A stretch of DNA of 64,000 nucleotides from Pontibacter aydingkolensis (GTDB lineage Bacteria; Bacteroidota; Bacteroidia; Cytophagales; Hymenobacteraceae): contig NZ_JAHYXK010000003.1 in assembly GCF_019443125.1 (NCBI RefSeq), positions 62,001 through 126,000 on the forward strand. Reading direction: 5' to 3'. Of this stretch, positions 44,420 through 54,926 are shown in pieces (within the stretch, counting starts at the first letter, position 1; every line of letters starts with the position of its first letter). The notes below the pieces were generated by a model. It saw only the letters and a program-made list of their open reading frames with translations. It was not told where the DNA came from and made no database searches. A program made the position numbers and the translations under genes.

Positions 44420-45766
44420 CTATACTCTATAAAACAGCCATTTCGATAGTTCTTTGTAATTTATCTTTTTACCGTACATCAGAATACCTACACGGTAAAT
44501 GCGCGACGCAATCCAGGTGGTAAATATAAAGCCCAGTACCAGCAGCGCCATTGATAGCAGTAACTCCCAGGCAGGCACCCCAAAAGGCACACGCACCATC
44601 ATCACAATCGGAGAGGTTAACGGGATAATCGACATCCAGAATGCTACTGGCCCATCAGGGTTCTTCAACACCAACGTATAAGACATGATAAAGGAGATGA
44701 TCAGTGGGATTGTGATCGGGAACATGAATTGCTGGGTGTCCGTCTCGTTATCCACGGCGGCACCTATGGCACCGAACAAGGAGCCGTATAGCAGGTATCC
44801 TCCTAAAAAGTAAAACAGGAAGCAACCAAGTATAAGCGCAATAGGAAGGTTCGAGAATGCCGTCATACCTTCACTCACCATTTTGGCGGCTTTATTATCC
44901 TCCTGTGCCTGTGCCTCAGCGTCTAACTCTTCGCCATAAGCCGCATCACGGCCACTGGCCATTTGCTCTATCGGTGTTGGTGGCGGCTTTACCCCAAATG
45001 CCGACTGTACACCTCCTACAACTATCAGCGAGAGCACGATCCAGAGCAGGAACTGCGTTAAGCCCACAGCAGCAATGCCAACTACTTTGCCCATCATCAG
45101 CTGAAACGGTTTAACCGAAGAGATCATCACCTCAATAATACGGTTTGTCTTTTCCTCAATTACACCACGCATGATTTGCACACCATACAAAAAGATGAAA
45201 AAGTATATAATAACCGCACCGGCCACTCCTGCAATAGAGGTAACAACGGCATTATTATCTTTTTCGCCTTCATCGCTGATGCTTACAGCTGTAAGCGAAA
45301 TATTGGCTTTCATCTTTTCCAGGGTGCTGCGGTCCATACCCGAGGCTACAAAACGTTGGTTCTCTATCTCTTTCTCCAGCGCATTCTCTAACCGCACCTG
45401 TGTTTGCAGGCTGGTGTTCTTTTTAGAGTAAATTACTACACCCTCAGGTTTATTGATGTCAAACTCCTTTGGGATATAGAGCAGAGCAGTGTTATCGGTT
45501 TCGCGGTATACAGTTTTAGCCTGATCCAAAGAACCCGCCAGTGGCAGGTATTTCAGGTCTTTTTTGTCTTCCAGCTTATCGGCAAACAAACCGCTTTGGT
45601 CTAATACCATTACGGTTTCGGCACTATCGGATATCGTTACCAGCCACGCAGGAATTACCATAAAGGCAGCCAGCAACAGCGGGGTAAGCAGCGTCATGAT
45701 AATGAAGCTTTTCTTACGCACACGGGTCAGGTACTCACGCTGTATTATTAGCCAGATTTTATGCAT
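44420..45766 (-). CDS. ABC-2 type exporter permease (NatB-like)
   Basis: The 448-residue protein has a transmembrane segment at residues 22-45, a large extracytoplasmic domain of about 130 residues, then five to six membrane segments from about residue 180 (SIAGVAGAVIIYFFIFLYGV onward). The cytoplasmic VIEEKTNRIIEVMISSVKPFQLM motif is typical of NatB/ABC-2 permeases. An Ala/Glu/Gln-rich insert lies near residues 270-300. It overlaps the ATPase gene by 8 bp and must form the exporter with it. The substrate (sodium, drugs or polysaccharide) is not predictable. Confidence 0.9.
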   Translation of the reverse strand: MHKIWLIIQREYLTRVRKKSFIIMTLLTPLLLAAFMVIPAWLVTISDSAETVMVLDQSGLFADKLEDKKDLKYLPLAGSLDQAKTVYRETDNTALLYIPKEFDINKPEGVVIYSKKNTSLQTQVRLENALEKEIENQRFVASGMDRSTLEKMKANISLTAVSISDEGEKDNNAVVTSIAGVAGAVIIYFFIFLYGVQIMRGVIEEKTNRIIEVMISSVKPFQLMMGKVVGIAAVGLTQFLLWIVLSLIVVGGVQSAFGVKPPPTPIEQMASGRDAAYGEELDAEAQAQEDNKAAKMVSEGMTAFSNLPIALILGCFLFYFLGGYLLYGSLFGAIGAAVDNETDTQQFMFPITIPLIISFIMSYTLVLKNPDGPVAFWMSIIPLTSPIVMMVRVPFGVPAWELLLSMALLVLGFIFTTWIASRIYRVGILMYGKKINYKELSKWLFYRV

Positions 45767-46670
45767 GATGGGTTTCGGTTACTTTTCGGATGAAGATATC
45801 ATTTATACTTGGCACCAGTTCTACAAAGGAGTGTACCTCTACGCGCTTGATGAGGTAGGCCAGCAGGTCGTTAGGTTTTGTTTCGTTCAGCAACTTAACG
45901 TTTGCCCTGAAAACACCGTGGGTGTCGTGTTGCTCCAGCACTTCAAAATCAGGAGAAGTGATCATAAGCTGACCGTTGCCTATTATCTGAAACGTATCGG
46001 TTTTGTAGGCATCCTTTATTTCTTTTACGGGGCCATCCAGCACTTTGTGCGCACGGTTTATCAAAGCAATGTAATCGCAAAGTTCCTCTACAGATTCCAT
46101 GCGGTGCGTCGAGAAAATGATGGTGGCGCCACGGTCACGCAGTCTCAGAATCTCATCCTTAATCAAGTTGGCATTGATGGGGTCGAAGCCGGAGAAAGGT
46201 TCATCAAGTATAATTAAAGACGGCTCGTGCATCACAGTGGCGATAAACTGTACTTTCTGTTGCATTCCTTTCGAGAGGTCCTCAATGTTCTTTCCTAGCC
46301 ACTCTCTTATCTCAAATCTATCCACCCACTCTTTAATTCTAGTCTTGGCTTCGTCTTTGCTTAAACCTTTAAGTTGCGCCAAGTATAGCAGCTGCTCTCC
46401 TACCTTCATCTTTTTATAAAGACCACGCTCTTCGGGCAGGTAACCAATATCCTTTATGTGGCTTGGTTTTAACCGTTCGCCTTTAAAGTATACTTCGCCG
46501 CTGTCGGCTCCGGTTATTTGGGTAATAATTCGGATAAGGGAGGTTTTACCGGCACCGTTTGGCCCCAGCAAACCAAAAATACAGCCTTTTGGAATCTCGA
46601 AGCTCACATTATCGAGGGCGGTATGGTTACTGTAGCGTTTAGTTACGCCGTCTATTTTAAGGATGCTCAA
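45759..46670 (-). CDS. ABC transporter ATP-binding protein
   Basis: The 303-residue nucleotide-binding subunit has Walker A GPNGAGKTS at about residues 36-44, the ABC signature LSKGMQQKVQ, Walker B LIILDEPFSGFDP and the switch His in FSTHRMES. The C-terminal 75 residues form an extra domain seen in exporters of the NatA/YhaQ type. It partners the permease gene that overlaps its end by 8 bp. Transcribed from the 46670 side; two genes in the unit. Confidence 0.94.
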   Translation of the reverse strand: MSILKIDGVTKRYSNHTALDNVSFEIPKGCIFGLLGPNGAGKTSLIRIITQITGADSGEVYFKGERLKPSHIKDIGYLPEERGLYKKMKVGEQLLYLAQLKGLSKDEAKTRIKEWVDRFEIREWLGKNIEDLSKGMQQKVQFIATVMHEPSLIILDEPFSGFDPINANLIKDEILRLRDRGATIIFSTHRMESVEELCDYIALINRAHKVLDGPVKEIKDAYKTDTFQIIGNGQLMITSPDFEVLEQHDTHGVFRANVKLLNETKPNDLLAYLIKRVEVHSFVELVPSINDIFIRKVTETHHA

Positions 46671-46811
46671 CGTCGGATTGTTTTTGATGTACTCAAATAT
46701 AGCTTTATGCTATGTATAGGACAAGTTTATCTTAAGTATAGCCAATGGATTATCGACTAAGCTGCATATACGCCGGACAAAGAAGAAAGTATAGAAGATG
46801 AATAAGTATAA

Positions 46812-46850
46812 AACAAAAGGGCCGCCTTTCACGTGGAAAAGCGGCCCTGA
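46812..46850 (-). terminator. Terminator after dnaJ
   Basis: On the minus strand, AGGGCCGCTTTTCCACG pairs with CGTGAAAGGCGGCCCT and is followed by TTTTG and T-rich sequence. Confidence 0.85.
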
Positions 46851-46870
46851 TGCGTTCTTATCAGCCTCTG

Positions 46871-48016
46871 TTACTGAAAGTAGTCTTTTACTTTCTCGAA
46901 GAAGCCTTTTTCGTTTTTACCCGGATGCGGCGCAAAGTTTCTGGAATCGCGCAGGCCTTCAAGCGCAGCGCGCTCTTCACTGTTCAACGACTTCGGCGTC
47001 CATACATTTATGTGTATCAGTTGGTCTCCTGTGCCATAGCCATTTATGTCTTTTACACCTTTGCCACGAAGCCTGAAAATCTCTCCGCTCTGCGTGCCTG
47101 GTTTAATACTGATCTTAACTTTACCGGTAATGGTTGGTACTTCGATCTCGGCACCTAGGGCAGCATCTACAAAACTGATGTACTGATCGAAGATTACGTT
47201 GTTCCCGTCGCGCTTCAATGTTGGATGCGGCTCCTCCTCTATCTGGATAAGCAGGTCGCCTGGTATACCGCCACGCTCCGGCACGTTGCCTTTGCCGTTC
47301 ATAGACAGCTGCATGCCATCCATTACGCCAGCCGGTACGTTAATGCTGATCACTTCTTCCTGAAGCTCTCTGCCGCTGCCATGGCATACTTCGCAGTTGT
47401 GCGTTACGATGCGGCCTTCGCCGTTACAGGTTGGGCATGTTGCCGTAGAAACCATCTGGCCCAACATAGTATTTACTACCTTTCGCACCTGGCCTGAACC
47501 CTGGCACTGACCGCAGGTTTGCATATCAGTACCGTTTTTGGCACCGTTGCCGCCACAGGTGCCGCAGGCTACATAACGTTTAACCTTTATCTTTTTCTCA
47601 ACACCGTTGGCTACCTCTTCCAGGTTAAGTTTAAGCTTGATGCGCAGGTTAGATCCTTTACGGGCACGGCGTCCGCCGCCAGAACGGCCGCCTCCAAAGA
47701 AGCTTTCGAACGGGCTGCCGCCACCGCCAAAAATATCGCCGAACTGAGAGAAAATATCTTCCATGTTCATGCCACCACCGCCAAAGCCACCGTTCATGCC
47801 CTGGTGGCCGAACTGGTCGTAACGCTGGCGTTTTTGCTGATCACTCAGTACTTCGTAGGCCTCTGCAGCCTCCTTAAACTTTTCCTCAGCAGTATGGTCG
47901 TCTGGGTTTTTATCCGGATGATATTTGATGGCCAGTTTACGGTAAGCCTTCTTAATCTCCTCCTGGCTTGCACTCTTGCTTACACCTAAAACCTCGTAAT
48001 AATCTCTCTTAGCCAT
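46871..48016 (-). CDS. dnaJ: Chaperone protein DnaJ
   Basis: The 381-residue co-chaperone has an N-terminal J domain with HPD in YHPDKNPDD, and a G/F-rich linker ([33 protein letters not shown]). Four CxxCxGxG zinc repeats run from about residue 145 to 215 ([32 protein letters not shown]), followed by two C-terminal peptide-binding domains. It stimulates DnaK ATPase and delivers substrates. The gene starts 3 bp after grpE, so the two form an operon. dnaK is not in the window. Confidence 0.97.
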   Translation of the reverse strand: MAKRDYYEVLGVSKSASQEEIKKAYRKLAIKYHPDKNPDDHTAEEKFKEAAEAYEVLSDQQKRQRYDQFGHQGMNGGFGGGGMNMEDIFSQFGDIFGGGGSPFESFFGGGRSGGGRRARKGSNLRIKLKLNLEEVANGVEKKIKVKRYVACGTCGGNGAKNGTDMQTCGQCQGSGQVRKVVNTMLGQMVSTATCPTCNGEGRIVTHNCEVCHGSGRELQEEVISINVPAGVMDGMQLSMNGKGNVPERGGIPGDLLIQIEEEPHPTLKRDGNNVIFDQYISFVDAALGAEIEVPTITGKVKISIKPGTQSGEIFRLRGKGVKDINGYGTGDQLIHINVWTPKSLNSEERAALEGLRDSRNFAPHPGKNEKGFFEKVKDYFQ

Positions 48017-48019
48017 TGC

Positions 48020-48589
48020 TTACGCTCCAATTATAACTTTTGCGAAACGGATTACCTTATCATTCAAAGTATAACCCTTCTCTATAACATCTACTATTTT
48101 GCCTTTAAGCTCTTCTGACGGGGCAGGAATCTGCGTAACTGCCTCGTGCATGTCTGGATCAAAATCGTCACCTGCCTGTAGCATCATCGGCTTCAAGCCT
48201 TTTTGCTGCGTTACATGCTTTAGTTTATGGAACACCAGCTCCAAACCTTGCAGCATAGCATCTACATCTTTGGTAGACTCCATAGACTGGCGGGCACGCT
48301 CCATGTCGTCCAGTACAGGCAACAACTCTACCATTACATCCTGCGAGGCTGTTTTTAGCAGTTCCTGGCGCTCTTTCGCCGTTCTGCGTCTGAAATTCTC
48401 AAACTCAGCCATCAGGCGCACAAATTTATCTTTCATTTCAGCCAGCTCAATGGCTGTATTATCTTCCTGCGTAGTCTCAGCAGTTTCATCCTGGGTCTGC
48501 TCCTCCTCCTGTTCGTTTGCTTCCGCATTGACAGGCTGATCCTGCAGTTCCTCGTTCTCCTGTGCTTTCTTAGTGTCTTTCTCTGACAT
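48020..48589 (-). CDS. grpE: Nucleotide exchange factor GrpE
   Basis: The 189-residue protein has an acidic, Glu/Gln-rich N-terminal region of about 50 residues, a long coiled-coil helix (ELAEMKDKFVRLMAEFENFR), then the GrpE head with LLPVLDDMERAR, PDMHEAVTQIPA and NDKVIRFAKVIIG near the end. It exchanges ADP on DnaK. It lies 3 bp upstream of dnaJ. A repeat fragment and AT-rich spacer of about 300 bp are upstream, where the promoter should be; no clear heat-shock operator such as a CIRCE palindrome was seen. Confidence 0.96.
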   Translation of the reverse strand: MSEKDTKKAQENEELQDQPVNAEANEQEEEQTQDETAETTQEDNTAIELAEMKDKFVRLMAEFENFRRRTAKERQELLKTASQDVMVELLPVLDDMERARQSMESTKDVDAMLQGLELVFHKLKHVTQQKGLKPMMLQAGDDFDPDMHEAVTQIPAPSEELKGKIVDVIEKGYTLNDKVIRFAKVIIGA

Positions 48590-48730
48590 AATGCCTTAAA
48601 AGTTTAGGTTGTTAAGTCCGTTTTGTCTTTTCAATTAACTTGCCAAACCGCTGTTTGTGCCAAGATGGCATTGTTTAATTGTGAATGAGTGGTTGAGTGA
48701 ATGTGTGAATAATGATTCACTTAAGCTATT

Positions 48731-48815
48731 CTTCGTAGTTATGGCTTAACCTCCCTTCCACCAAGATCTCCCGAAACCAGTTCGGGATGTGCCACTTACA
48801 GGATGACAAGAGGGG
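48731..48815. repeat. Core fragment of the palindromic repeat family
   Basis: GTAGTT, GCTTAACCTCCCTTCCACC, AAGATC and AGGATGACAAGAGGGG follow the core of copy B, interrupted by an extra small hairpin CCCGAA-accag-TTCGGG. A related CCCGG...CGGGG stretch is found in copy A near 14941. The outer arms are absent. Confidence 0.6.
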
Positions 48816-48845
48816 AAAAGTCAATCACTAATTCTCTCATTTAAA

Positions 48846-48886
48846 AAAAATCGGTAGCAAGCTTTTCAGCCCCTACCGATCTGTGA
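48846..48886 (-). terminator. Terminator after obgE
   Basis: ATCGGTAG pairs with CTACCGAT around a 17-nt loop, and the minus strand continues into TTTTTTT. Confidence 0.8.
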
Positions 48887-48908
48887 TATTAAGTAATCCG
48901 GGCTTTGC

Positions 48909-49901
48909 TTAGCTGTTAAGCGCGTTCCAGATCAAATCTTTCAATTGAGTAATATTTTTACCGGTTATACTTGAGATAAATACTGTTGGCAAGCCTTCTG
49001 GCAGCGTTTTTCGCATTTCTTCTTCCAGTTCCTCGTCCAGCATGTCGGATTTGGTAATAGCAAGTATGCGTTTTTTATCCAGCAACTCCGGATTGTATGT
49101 CTCTAGCTCGTTTAGCAGTATTTTATACTCTTCCGCAATATCGGCGCTATCACAGGAAACCATAAACAGCAGCATGGAGTTCCGTTCGATGTGCCGCAGA
49201 AAGCGCAGTCCAAGACCTCTGCCTTCAGATGCTCCTTCTATGATACCTGGAATATCGGCCATCACAAAGGACCTGTAATCGCGGTAGGCTACTACCCCCA
49301 GGTTAGGCTCTAGAGTAGTAAAAGCGTAATTGGCAATTTTAGGCTTAGCTGCCGATACAACTGACAATAACGTAGATTTACCCGCATTCGGGAAACCCAC
49401 AAGACCAACATCGGCTAACAGTTTTAGCTCCAGAATTACCCACTCTTCTATACCTGGTTCGCCTGGCTGGGCATAACGCGGTGTCTGGTTAGTAGCAGAT
49501 TTATAGTGTGCATTTCCCTGACCGCCGCGACCACCTGGGGTAAGTATAATTTCCTGGCCATCTTCTGTGATCTCGCACATCAGTTCGCCGGTTTCAGCGT
49601 TTCTGGCAATGGTACCTAGTGGTACCTCCAGCACTTCGTCGTGGCCCTGCGCACCCGATGAGTGGCTTGGTCCTCCGTTCTGGCCGTTTTCCGCAATAAT
49701 GTGCTTGCGATACTGCAGGTGCAGCAGTGTCCAGAGCTGTGAGTTTCCACGAAGTATGACATGCCCGCCACGGCCCCCGTCGCCCCCATCGGGGCCACCT
49801 TTTGCCGTTTGCTTGTCACGGTGGAGGTGGGCTGAGCCGCCACCGCCGTGTCCAGATCGTGAGCAGATCTTAACGTAATCTATAAAGTTGCTTTGAGCCA
49901 A
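48909..49901 (-). CDS. obgE: GTPase ObgE/CgtA
   Basis: The 330-residue GTPase acts in 50S ribosome assembly and stress control. The N-terminal Obg fold (residues 1-158) is glycine-rich: [19 protein letters not shown] and [11 protein letters not shown]. The G domain follows with G1 [11 protein letters not shown]2 TTLEPN, G3 [11 protein letters not shown]4 TKSD and G5 ISSITG. No extra C-terminal domain is present, as usual in Bacteroidota. It lies directly downstream of adk by 21 bp and ends before a terminator. Confidence 0.96.
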   Translation of the reverse strand: MAQSNFIDYVKICSRSGHGGGGSAHLHRDKQTAKGGPDGGDGGRGGHVILRGNSQLWTLLHLQYRKHIIAENGQNGGPSHSSGAQGHDEVLEVPLGTIARNAETGELMCEITEDGQEIILTPGGRGGQGNAHYKSATNQTPRYAQPGEPGIEEWVILELKLLADVGLVGFPNAGKSTLLSVVSAAKPKIANYAFTTLEPNLGVVAYRDYRSFVMADIPGIIEGASEGRGLGLRFLRHIERNSMLLFMVSCDSADIAEEYKILLNELETYNPELLDKKRILAITKSDMLDEELEEEMRKTLPEGLPTVFISSITGKNITQLKDLIWNALNS

Positions 49902-49922
49902 ATTGGGTAAGCGTAAGTATGC

Positions 49923-50519
49923 TTATTTCTTTTCTTCCTGTTTTTCTTTCAGGCTGTCAATCTGCTTGCACAGGGCCTGAAAAATATCTTCAATTTCTCC
50001 GATACCTTCTACGGCACAGAATTTACCCTGACCGGCATAATAGTCTGCCACCGGGCGGGTTTTGGTGTTATACTCCTCTACACGCTTACGAATCAGTTCT
50101 TCGTTCTGATCGTCGGGGCGACCTGAAGTCTGGCCACGAAGCAGTAATCGTTTGGTCAGCTCTTCATCGTCCACTTTCAGGGCGATCATGCACGATATCT
50201 CGGTGCCATTGTCCTGCAGTAGTTTGTCCAGCCCCTGCGCCTGCGGAACAGTGCGCGGAAAGCCATCGAAAATAAAGCCGGCAGCATGAGGATTCTCTTT
50301 CACCTTGTTCTCGATCATACCAATCACGACTTCATCGGGAACAAGCAGACCATTATCCATTAGCTTTTTAGCTTCCAGGCCAAGGGCGGTGCCAGCGGCT
50401 ATCTCAGAGCGAAGCAAATCGCCTGTAGAAAGGTGTATCAGGTTGTATTTATCTATCAGTTTCTGACTCTGGGTACCTTTTCCGGCTCCTGGAGGACCAA
50501 ACAATACGATGTTAAGCAT
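49923..50519 (-). CDS. adk: Adenylate kinase
   Basis: The 198-residue enzyme equilibrates ATP and AMP with ADP. The P-loop GPPGAGKGTQ is at residues 8-17. The AMP-binding part is STGDLLRSEIAAGT, and the lid Arg segment LLLRGQTSGRPDD is of the short-lid type without a zinc site. Cytoplasmic and essential in most bacteria. A basic Lys/Glu tail ends the protein. It is 21 bp upstream of obgE and 115 bp from hpt, so the three genes may form one unit with an internal promoter. Confidence 0.95.
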   Translation of the reverse strand: MLNIVLFGPPGAGKGTQSQKLIDKYNLIHLSTGDLLRSEIAAGTALGLEAKKLMDNGLLVPDEVVIGMIENKVKENPHAAGFIFDGFPRTVPQAQGLDKLLQDNGTEISCMIALKVDDEELTKRLLLRGQTSGRPDDQNEELIRKRVEEYNTKTRPVADYYAGQGKFCAVEGIGEIEDIFQALCKQIDSLKEKQEEKK

Positions 50520-50634
50520 ATCTTATAGCTAAATAAAAGGCAAATGTAAGTATAAAAATGTTGTAAGTCTATTTTTGATGCTGGCAAAGCCATTCATACT
50601 AAAGGCCTGCTAACGCAATTCGCCCCGAAAAGGG

Positions 50635-51177
50635 TTACGACACGATTTTATAAATATCTCTCAGATTCCGGCCAAGGCCGTTATAGTCCAGACCATAGCC
50701 AACTACAAAGTCATTTGGAATAGTCTGGGCAACATACTTTACATCCAAAGGATGCTGCAGGCACTCTGGCTTCATGAGCAAAGTTGCTACCTCCACAGAG
50801 GCAGGACTATGCGTTTTGAGCTGCTGCAGTAGCGCATGCACTGTATGGCCTGTATCCACAATATCCTCCAACACCACAACATGCCTGCTATGAATATCTT
50901 CTGTAAGCCCTAAAACCTCTTTCACGTTGCCTGTGCTGGACATGTCCTGGTAAGAAGAAAGGCGGATAAAGGAAATCTCACATGGTATACTTACACGCTT
51001 TAACAGATCTGCCGCAAACATGAACGAGCCATTAAGTACAGCCAGAAAAAGTGGCTTTTTGTGGGCGTAATCCTGCCCAAGCTGTTCTGCCAGCATGGTA
51101 ATACGGGCAATAATTTCTTCCTCGCTGATATAAGGTCTGAATTCACAATCGTGCAGCTGTATATTTCTCGGATCCAT
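50635..51177 (-). CDS. hpt: Hypoxanthine phosphoribosyltransferase
   Basis: The 180-residue purine-salvage enzyme joins hypoxanthine or guanine to PRPP. The PRPP-binding motif is VVVLEDIVDTGHTVHALL. Other family blocks are FLAVLNGSFMFAADLLKR, IRLSSYQ and FVVGYGLDYNGLGRNL near the C terminus. The start at ATG 51177 gives MDPRNIQLHDCEFRPYISEE, the usual N-terminal region. It is the first gene of the hpt-adk-obgE run, read from an AT-rich spacer of about 120 bp that also separates it from hppA. Confidence 0.93.
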   Translation of the reverse strand: MDPRNIQLHDCEFRPYISEEEIIARITMLAEQLGQDYAHKKPLFLAVLNGSFMFAADLLKRVSIPCEISFIRLSSYQDMSSTGNVKEVLGLTEDIHSRHVVVLEDIVDTGHTVHALLQQLKTHSPASVEVATLLMKPECLQHPLDVKYVAQTIPNDFVVGYGLDYNGLGRNLRDIYKIVS

Positions 51178-51340
51178 GCGGTTTGTGGGTTGTGCCTAGA
51201 CAAAGGTAAGTAAGTACTCGGACAAAAGAAATTATGACTACGGACAATTGCTATAAACCGACTAAGGTCATATTAGAAAAAGTAAGGACTAACCGTGCAC
51301 TTGGCCTATGCCAGACCTCTTGATCGGAGTAAGTATGTAA

Positions 51341-51378
51341 AAAATAAGCCCAACACGAAGGCTGGGCTTATACAATAT
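51341..51378 (-). terminator. Terminator after hppA
   Basis: On the minus strand, ATAAGCCCAGC pairs with GTTGGGCTTAT around the loop CTTCGT and is followed by TTTTTT. Confidence 0.85.
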
Positions 51379-51395
51379 TTAATTTTTAAATTTTA

Positions 51396-53657
51396 CTATT
51401 TGAGTGCAATGTGGCCCAGAACCACCGTATTCTCAGAGTCAAGCTCAGCTTTTCCGGTTTCCGGGGTAAGCATCTGTTCGTTCATGTTAATTTGGTCCAG
51501 GTCGATTGGTGCCTCTGGTATGGCCGGTTCCCGGTCAAGGGCAATATGCGGCGCAATTACCAGCGACACGATAGACATTAATTTGATCAGGATGTTCATA
51601 CTTGGGCCAGATGTATCTTTGAAAGGATCGCCTACGGTATCTCCGGTTACCGATGCCTTGTGCGGCTCAGAGCCTTTATACTCCATCACCCCGTTGATCA
51701 TCACCCCTTTCTCGAAAGACTTTTTAGCATTATCCCAGGCGCCGCCGGCGTTTGACTGGAACATGGCCATTAATACACCCGAAACAGTTACACCGGCCAG
51801 CAAGCCACCCAGTATCTCAGCTGAAGAAGTATCCGGAAACACACCCTTAAAACCGAAACCAATAATAAGCGGAACAATAAGGGCAATAGCACCCGGCAGC
51901 ATCATTTCGCGGATAGCGGCTTTAGTAGAGATAGCCACGCACTTTTCATACTCTGGTTGGCCTGTGCCCTCCATAATACCCGGAATCTCACGGAACTGGC
52001 GGCGTACTTCGTGCACCATGGCCATAGCCGCTCTGCCTACCGCCGCAATGGCAAGCGCAGAGAAGATAAACGGGATCATGGCACCAATAAATAAACCGGC
52101 CAGTACAGGCGCTTTATAAAGATCTATACTTGAAATACCAGCTATACCCACGAAGGCGGCAAATAAGGCAAGAGATGTTAAAGCAGCAGAAGCAATGGCA
52201 AATCCTTTACCGGTGGCAGCCGTTGTGTTACCTACGGCATCAAGTATATCGGTACGCTCACGCACTTCTTTAGGTAGTTCACTCATCTCGGCAATACCAC
52301 CTGCATTATCGGCAATAGGTCCGAAGGCATCAATTGCAAGCTGCATAGCTGTAGTAGCCATCATACCTGCGGCAGCAATAGCCACACCGTAAAGGCCGGC
52401 TGCGGCATAGGCAAGTACGATACCAGCTGCAAGCACAATGATCGGCATTACCGTAGAGTGCATACCTACCGCTAAACCTGCAATAATATTGGTCGCATGG
52501 CCAGTAGAAGACTGCTGCACAATAGAGTTAACAGGGCCTTTGCCCATGGCTGTATAGTACTCTGTTATGATACTCATTAAAGTACCTACTACCAGGCCTA
52601 CGATAACTGCCATAAACACGCCGTTGTTCGTAAACTCAAAGTTTCTCAGCATCAGGTTTTCAGGTAGCAGCCATTGTATCACAAAGTATGACACCACTGC
52701 TGTAAGTATAACCGATATCCAGTTGCCACGGTTAAGCGCAGCCTGTACATCGCCACCTTCTTTTACACGCACAAACAGCATACCTATCAACGAGAAAACA
52801 ATACCAAGCCCGGCAATCAGCATCGGAAGTATGATCGGGGAAAGTCCGCCAAAGTTATCTGATGCTACTACCTCGCGGCCTAGCACCATCGTTGCCAATA
52901 TAGTAGCCACATAAGAACCGAAAAGGTCGGCGCCCATACCAGCCACGTCGCCTACGTTATCGCCTACGTTATCGGCAATAGTGGCAGGGTTACGCGGGTC
53001 ATCTTCCGGAATACCGGCCTCTACCTTACCTACAAGGTCGGCACCAACGTCGGCAGCTTTGGTATAAATACCACCACCCACACGTGCAAACAGGGCTATA
53101 CTTTCAGCACCAAGCGAGAAACCGGTAAGTACCTCCAGGGCCACTTCCATTTCATGGCCGTTTACGTTGCCACCTGTGCTATACACAAAAGAATAATACA
53201 GCACAATAAACAGCGAGCCTAAGCCCAGCACAGCCAGACCAGCCACACCCATACCCATTACAGTACCTCCTGCAAAAGATACGTCCAGCGCTTTAGAGAG
53301 GCTGGTGCGGGCAGCCTCGGAAGTACGCACGTTGGCTTTGGTAGCAATGCGCATACCTATAAAGCCAGCTATAGCCGAGAAAACAGCACCAATAACAAAT
53401 GCGATTACGATTGTCCAGTGTGAGTTTTCGCCTGTATAACCTAGGTAGAACAGGAACACAGAAGCGATGATCACAAAATAAGTGAGCACTTTATACTCTG
53501 CTTTTAAAAAGGCCATGGCGCCATCGGCGATGTGGCGTGCAATACTGCTCATGCGCTCGTTGCCAGCAGGCTGTTTAACAACCCACGCAGACCTTATCCA
53601 GGTATAGAGTAAGGCTGCCAGTCCCAATGCAGGAATTGCGTAAAGAATAGGTTCCAT
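51396..53657 (-). CDS. hppA: Membrane-bound ion-translocating pyrophosphatase, K+-dependent type
   Basis: The 753-residue integral membrane enzyme has about 16 hydrophobic segments. It couples pyrophosphate hydrolysis to pumping of H+ or Na+ across the inner membrane. Pyrophosphate-binding blocks are present: [39 protein letters not shown] and the late [15 protein letters not shown]. The K+-dependence position in [13 protein letters not shown] has Ala where K+-independent forms have Lys, so the enzyme should need K+. Whether it pumps Na+, H+ or both was not resolved. Monocistronic, with a terminator below. Confidence 0.95.
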   Translation of the reverse strand: MEPILYAIPALGLAALLYTWIRSAWVVKQPAGNERMSSIARHIADGAMAFLKAEYKVLTYFVIIASVFLFYLGYTGENSHWTIVIAFVIGAVFSAIAGFIGMRIATKANVRTSEAARTSLSKALDVSFAGGTVMGMGVAGLAVLGLGSLFIVLYYSFVYSTGGNVNGHEMEVALEVLTGFSLGAESIALFARVGGGIYTKAADVGADLVGKVEAGIPEDDPRNPATIADNVGDNVGDVAGMGADLFGSYVATILATMVLGREVVASDNFGGLSPIILPMLIAGLGIVFSLIGMLFVRVKEGGDVQAALNRGNWISVILTAVVSYFVIQWLLPENLMLRNFEFTNNGVFMAVIVGLVVGTLMSIITEYYTAMGKGPVNSIVQQSSTGHATNIIAGLAVGMHSTVMPIIVLAAGIVLAYAAAGLYGVAIAAAGMMATTAMQLAIDAFGPIADNAGGIAEMSELPKEVRERTDILDAVGNTTAATGKGFAIASAALTSLALFAAFVGIAGISSIDLYKAPVLAGLFIGAMIPFIFSALAIAAVGRAAMAMVHEVRRQFREIPGIMEGTGQPEYEKCVAISTKAAIREMMLPGAIALIVPLIIGFGFKGVFPDTSSAEILGGLLAGVTVSGVLMAMFQSNAGGAWDNAKKSFEKGVMINGVMEYKGSEPHKASVTGDTVGDPFKDTSGPSMNILIKLMSIVSLVIAPHIALDREPAIPEAPIDLDQINMNEQMLTPETGKAELDSENTVVLGHIALK

Positions 53658-53837
53658 TTAAATTGTTTAAGGTTAGAGAATATAGGTATATAACTATTAA
53701 AGAAAGTAGTTTGTATAGACATTTCCAAATATTGAAGGGCCTTTTGCGCCATTGCCAATAGCCTGACACACCGCAATACGCCAACAATTTAAATGATGGG
53801 CAAGCCCTTAGTACCTTTAGAGCACCTTATGTACATA

Positions 53838-53873
53838 AAAAAGGCCGATTCTTAATCAGAACCGGCCTTTATA
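53838..53873 (-). terminator. Terminator after the M42-type peptidase gene
   Basis: AAAGGCCGGTTCT pairs with AGAATCGGCCTTT (one mismatch) on the minus strand and is followed by TTTTT. Confidence 0.85.
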
Positions 53874-53898
53874 AATCATTTCAAATCATTAGTATAAA

Positions 53899-54813
53899 CT
53901 ACAGTTTCTGCATCAGCACCTCATAGAGTGCCACCATACTTTCAATGTCTTTTTTATGCACGATCTCATCAGGTGTATGCACATTATCCTCTGGGGCGCC
54001 AATAAAGCACCAGTCCCAAGGGTAGGCGCTGTGCTGCAGCTCTTTGGCATCGCTGCCACCTGCTCCCTCCACCTCTAACTGGTAAGCCACACCGGACTCT
54101 TTGGCTATGCTTATAATCTTCTGCACATAAGAACGTCTTGGTATCAGGCTATCGCGCATCGAAATTACCACACCGTCGCCGGGCTGCACTCCTTCTGTAA
54201 CCCAGGTTATATCCGAAACAATAGCCTGCTTTACGCCATAGTTCTCATAAATATACTTTGCCAGGTAAGCCACAGATCCACCGCCGTGCTCTTCCCAGCA
54301 GCTAAAGGCAATTATTCCATTTTCTAAAGTTTCAGCTACTTTCAGGGCACTCCATACACCAAGGCGGTTATCCATATAGCAGCTCTGTACCGTTTCTTCC
54401 GTCTCCCGGAAATCACATTTAAAAACCAGTTCTGTGCCGCGCTCTATCTCCCGATGAAAATCGTAATGCAGATCGCCTTCCTCTTCATTGCTTTCCAGTG
54501 TACATTCAATCTTACCTTTGCTATCTTCGCCTACAAGTTTGTAGCCCGACATTATACTTGGTCCGCCAATTTTTACCAGCTGCGTGCCATAACGCACTGT
54601 AAAACCAATAGAATCCATGTGTGCGAAAATAGCCGTTCGGGGCTCACCGAATATAAGTAAAATACAATCCTGAAAACCTTCTCCAGATATTACGGTTGGC
54701 TGTACCTTCCATTGAACTTTATGCTGTTCTATATAGTTGAGCAGAAATTCTGAAAGGTTTTTTTCGTTACCTGAAGGAGCATGTATCCGGCAGAGTTGTT
54801 CTAGGAGCTTCAT
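53899..54813 (-). CDS. M42-type metallopeptidase
   Basis: The 304-residue protein has metal-binding motifs of the M42/M20-like clan: [10 protein letters not shown] (first His and Asp), YMDNRLG (bridging Asp), CWEEHGGGS (catalytic Glu pair) and SDITW, with a final His in [12 protein letters not shown]. The length and the DNR motif fit M42 glutamyl aminopeptidases, not M20 enzymes. The enzyme is cytoplasmic and probably removes N-terminal residues from peptides. It is slightly shorter than usual M42 members, so the PDZ-like dimerisation insert may be reduced. Substrate unknown. Confidence 0.85.
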   Translation of the reverse strand: MKLLEQLCRIHAPSGNEKNLSEFLLNYIEQHKVQWKVQPTVISGEGFQDCILLIFGEPRTAIFAHMDSIGFTVRYGTQLVKIGGPSIMSGYKLVGEDSKGKIECTLESNEEEGDLHYDFHREIERGTELVFKCDFRETEETVQSCYMDNRLGVWSALKVAETLENGIIAFSCWEEHGGGSVAYLAKYIYENYGVKQAIVSDITWVTEGVQPGDGVVISMRDSLIPRRSYVQKIISIAKESGVAYQLEVEGAGGSDAKELQHSAYPWDWCFIGAPEDNVHTPDEIVHKKDIESMVALYEVLMQKL

Positions 54814-54926
54814 AAGTTATTTCCATTTATGGAATTCAAATTTAATATAATTGTTGTACTTTTAGAACCTACGGCTACATACTTAAAGAGCCTAAGTATA
54901 GCAGCACAGAAAATCATACTTAATAC

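Larger units (their letters stand above)
48590..48908. other. Spacer between grpE and obgE
   Basis: The 319-bp spacer holds the repeat fragment at about 48731-48815 and the obgE terminator at 48846-48886. The region next to grpE is AT-rich and probably carries its promoter. No ORF is credible. Confidence 0.6.

Noticed and set aside
44420-46670. ABC pair as an antiphage or toxin-export island
   Set aside because: The genes match ordinary NatAB-like exporters with normal composition; no immunity, restriction or effector genes are adjacent.
51295-52119. Plus-strand ORF of 274 residues opposite hppA
   Set aside because: Its low-complexity Ser/Ile/Pro composition is what antisense reading of a membrane protein gives, and hppA is certain.
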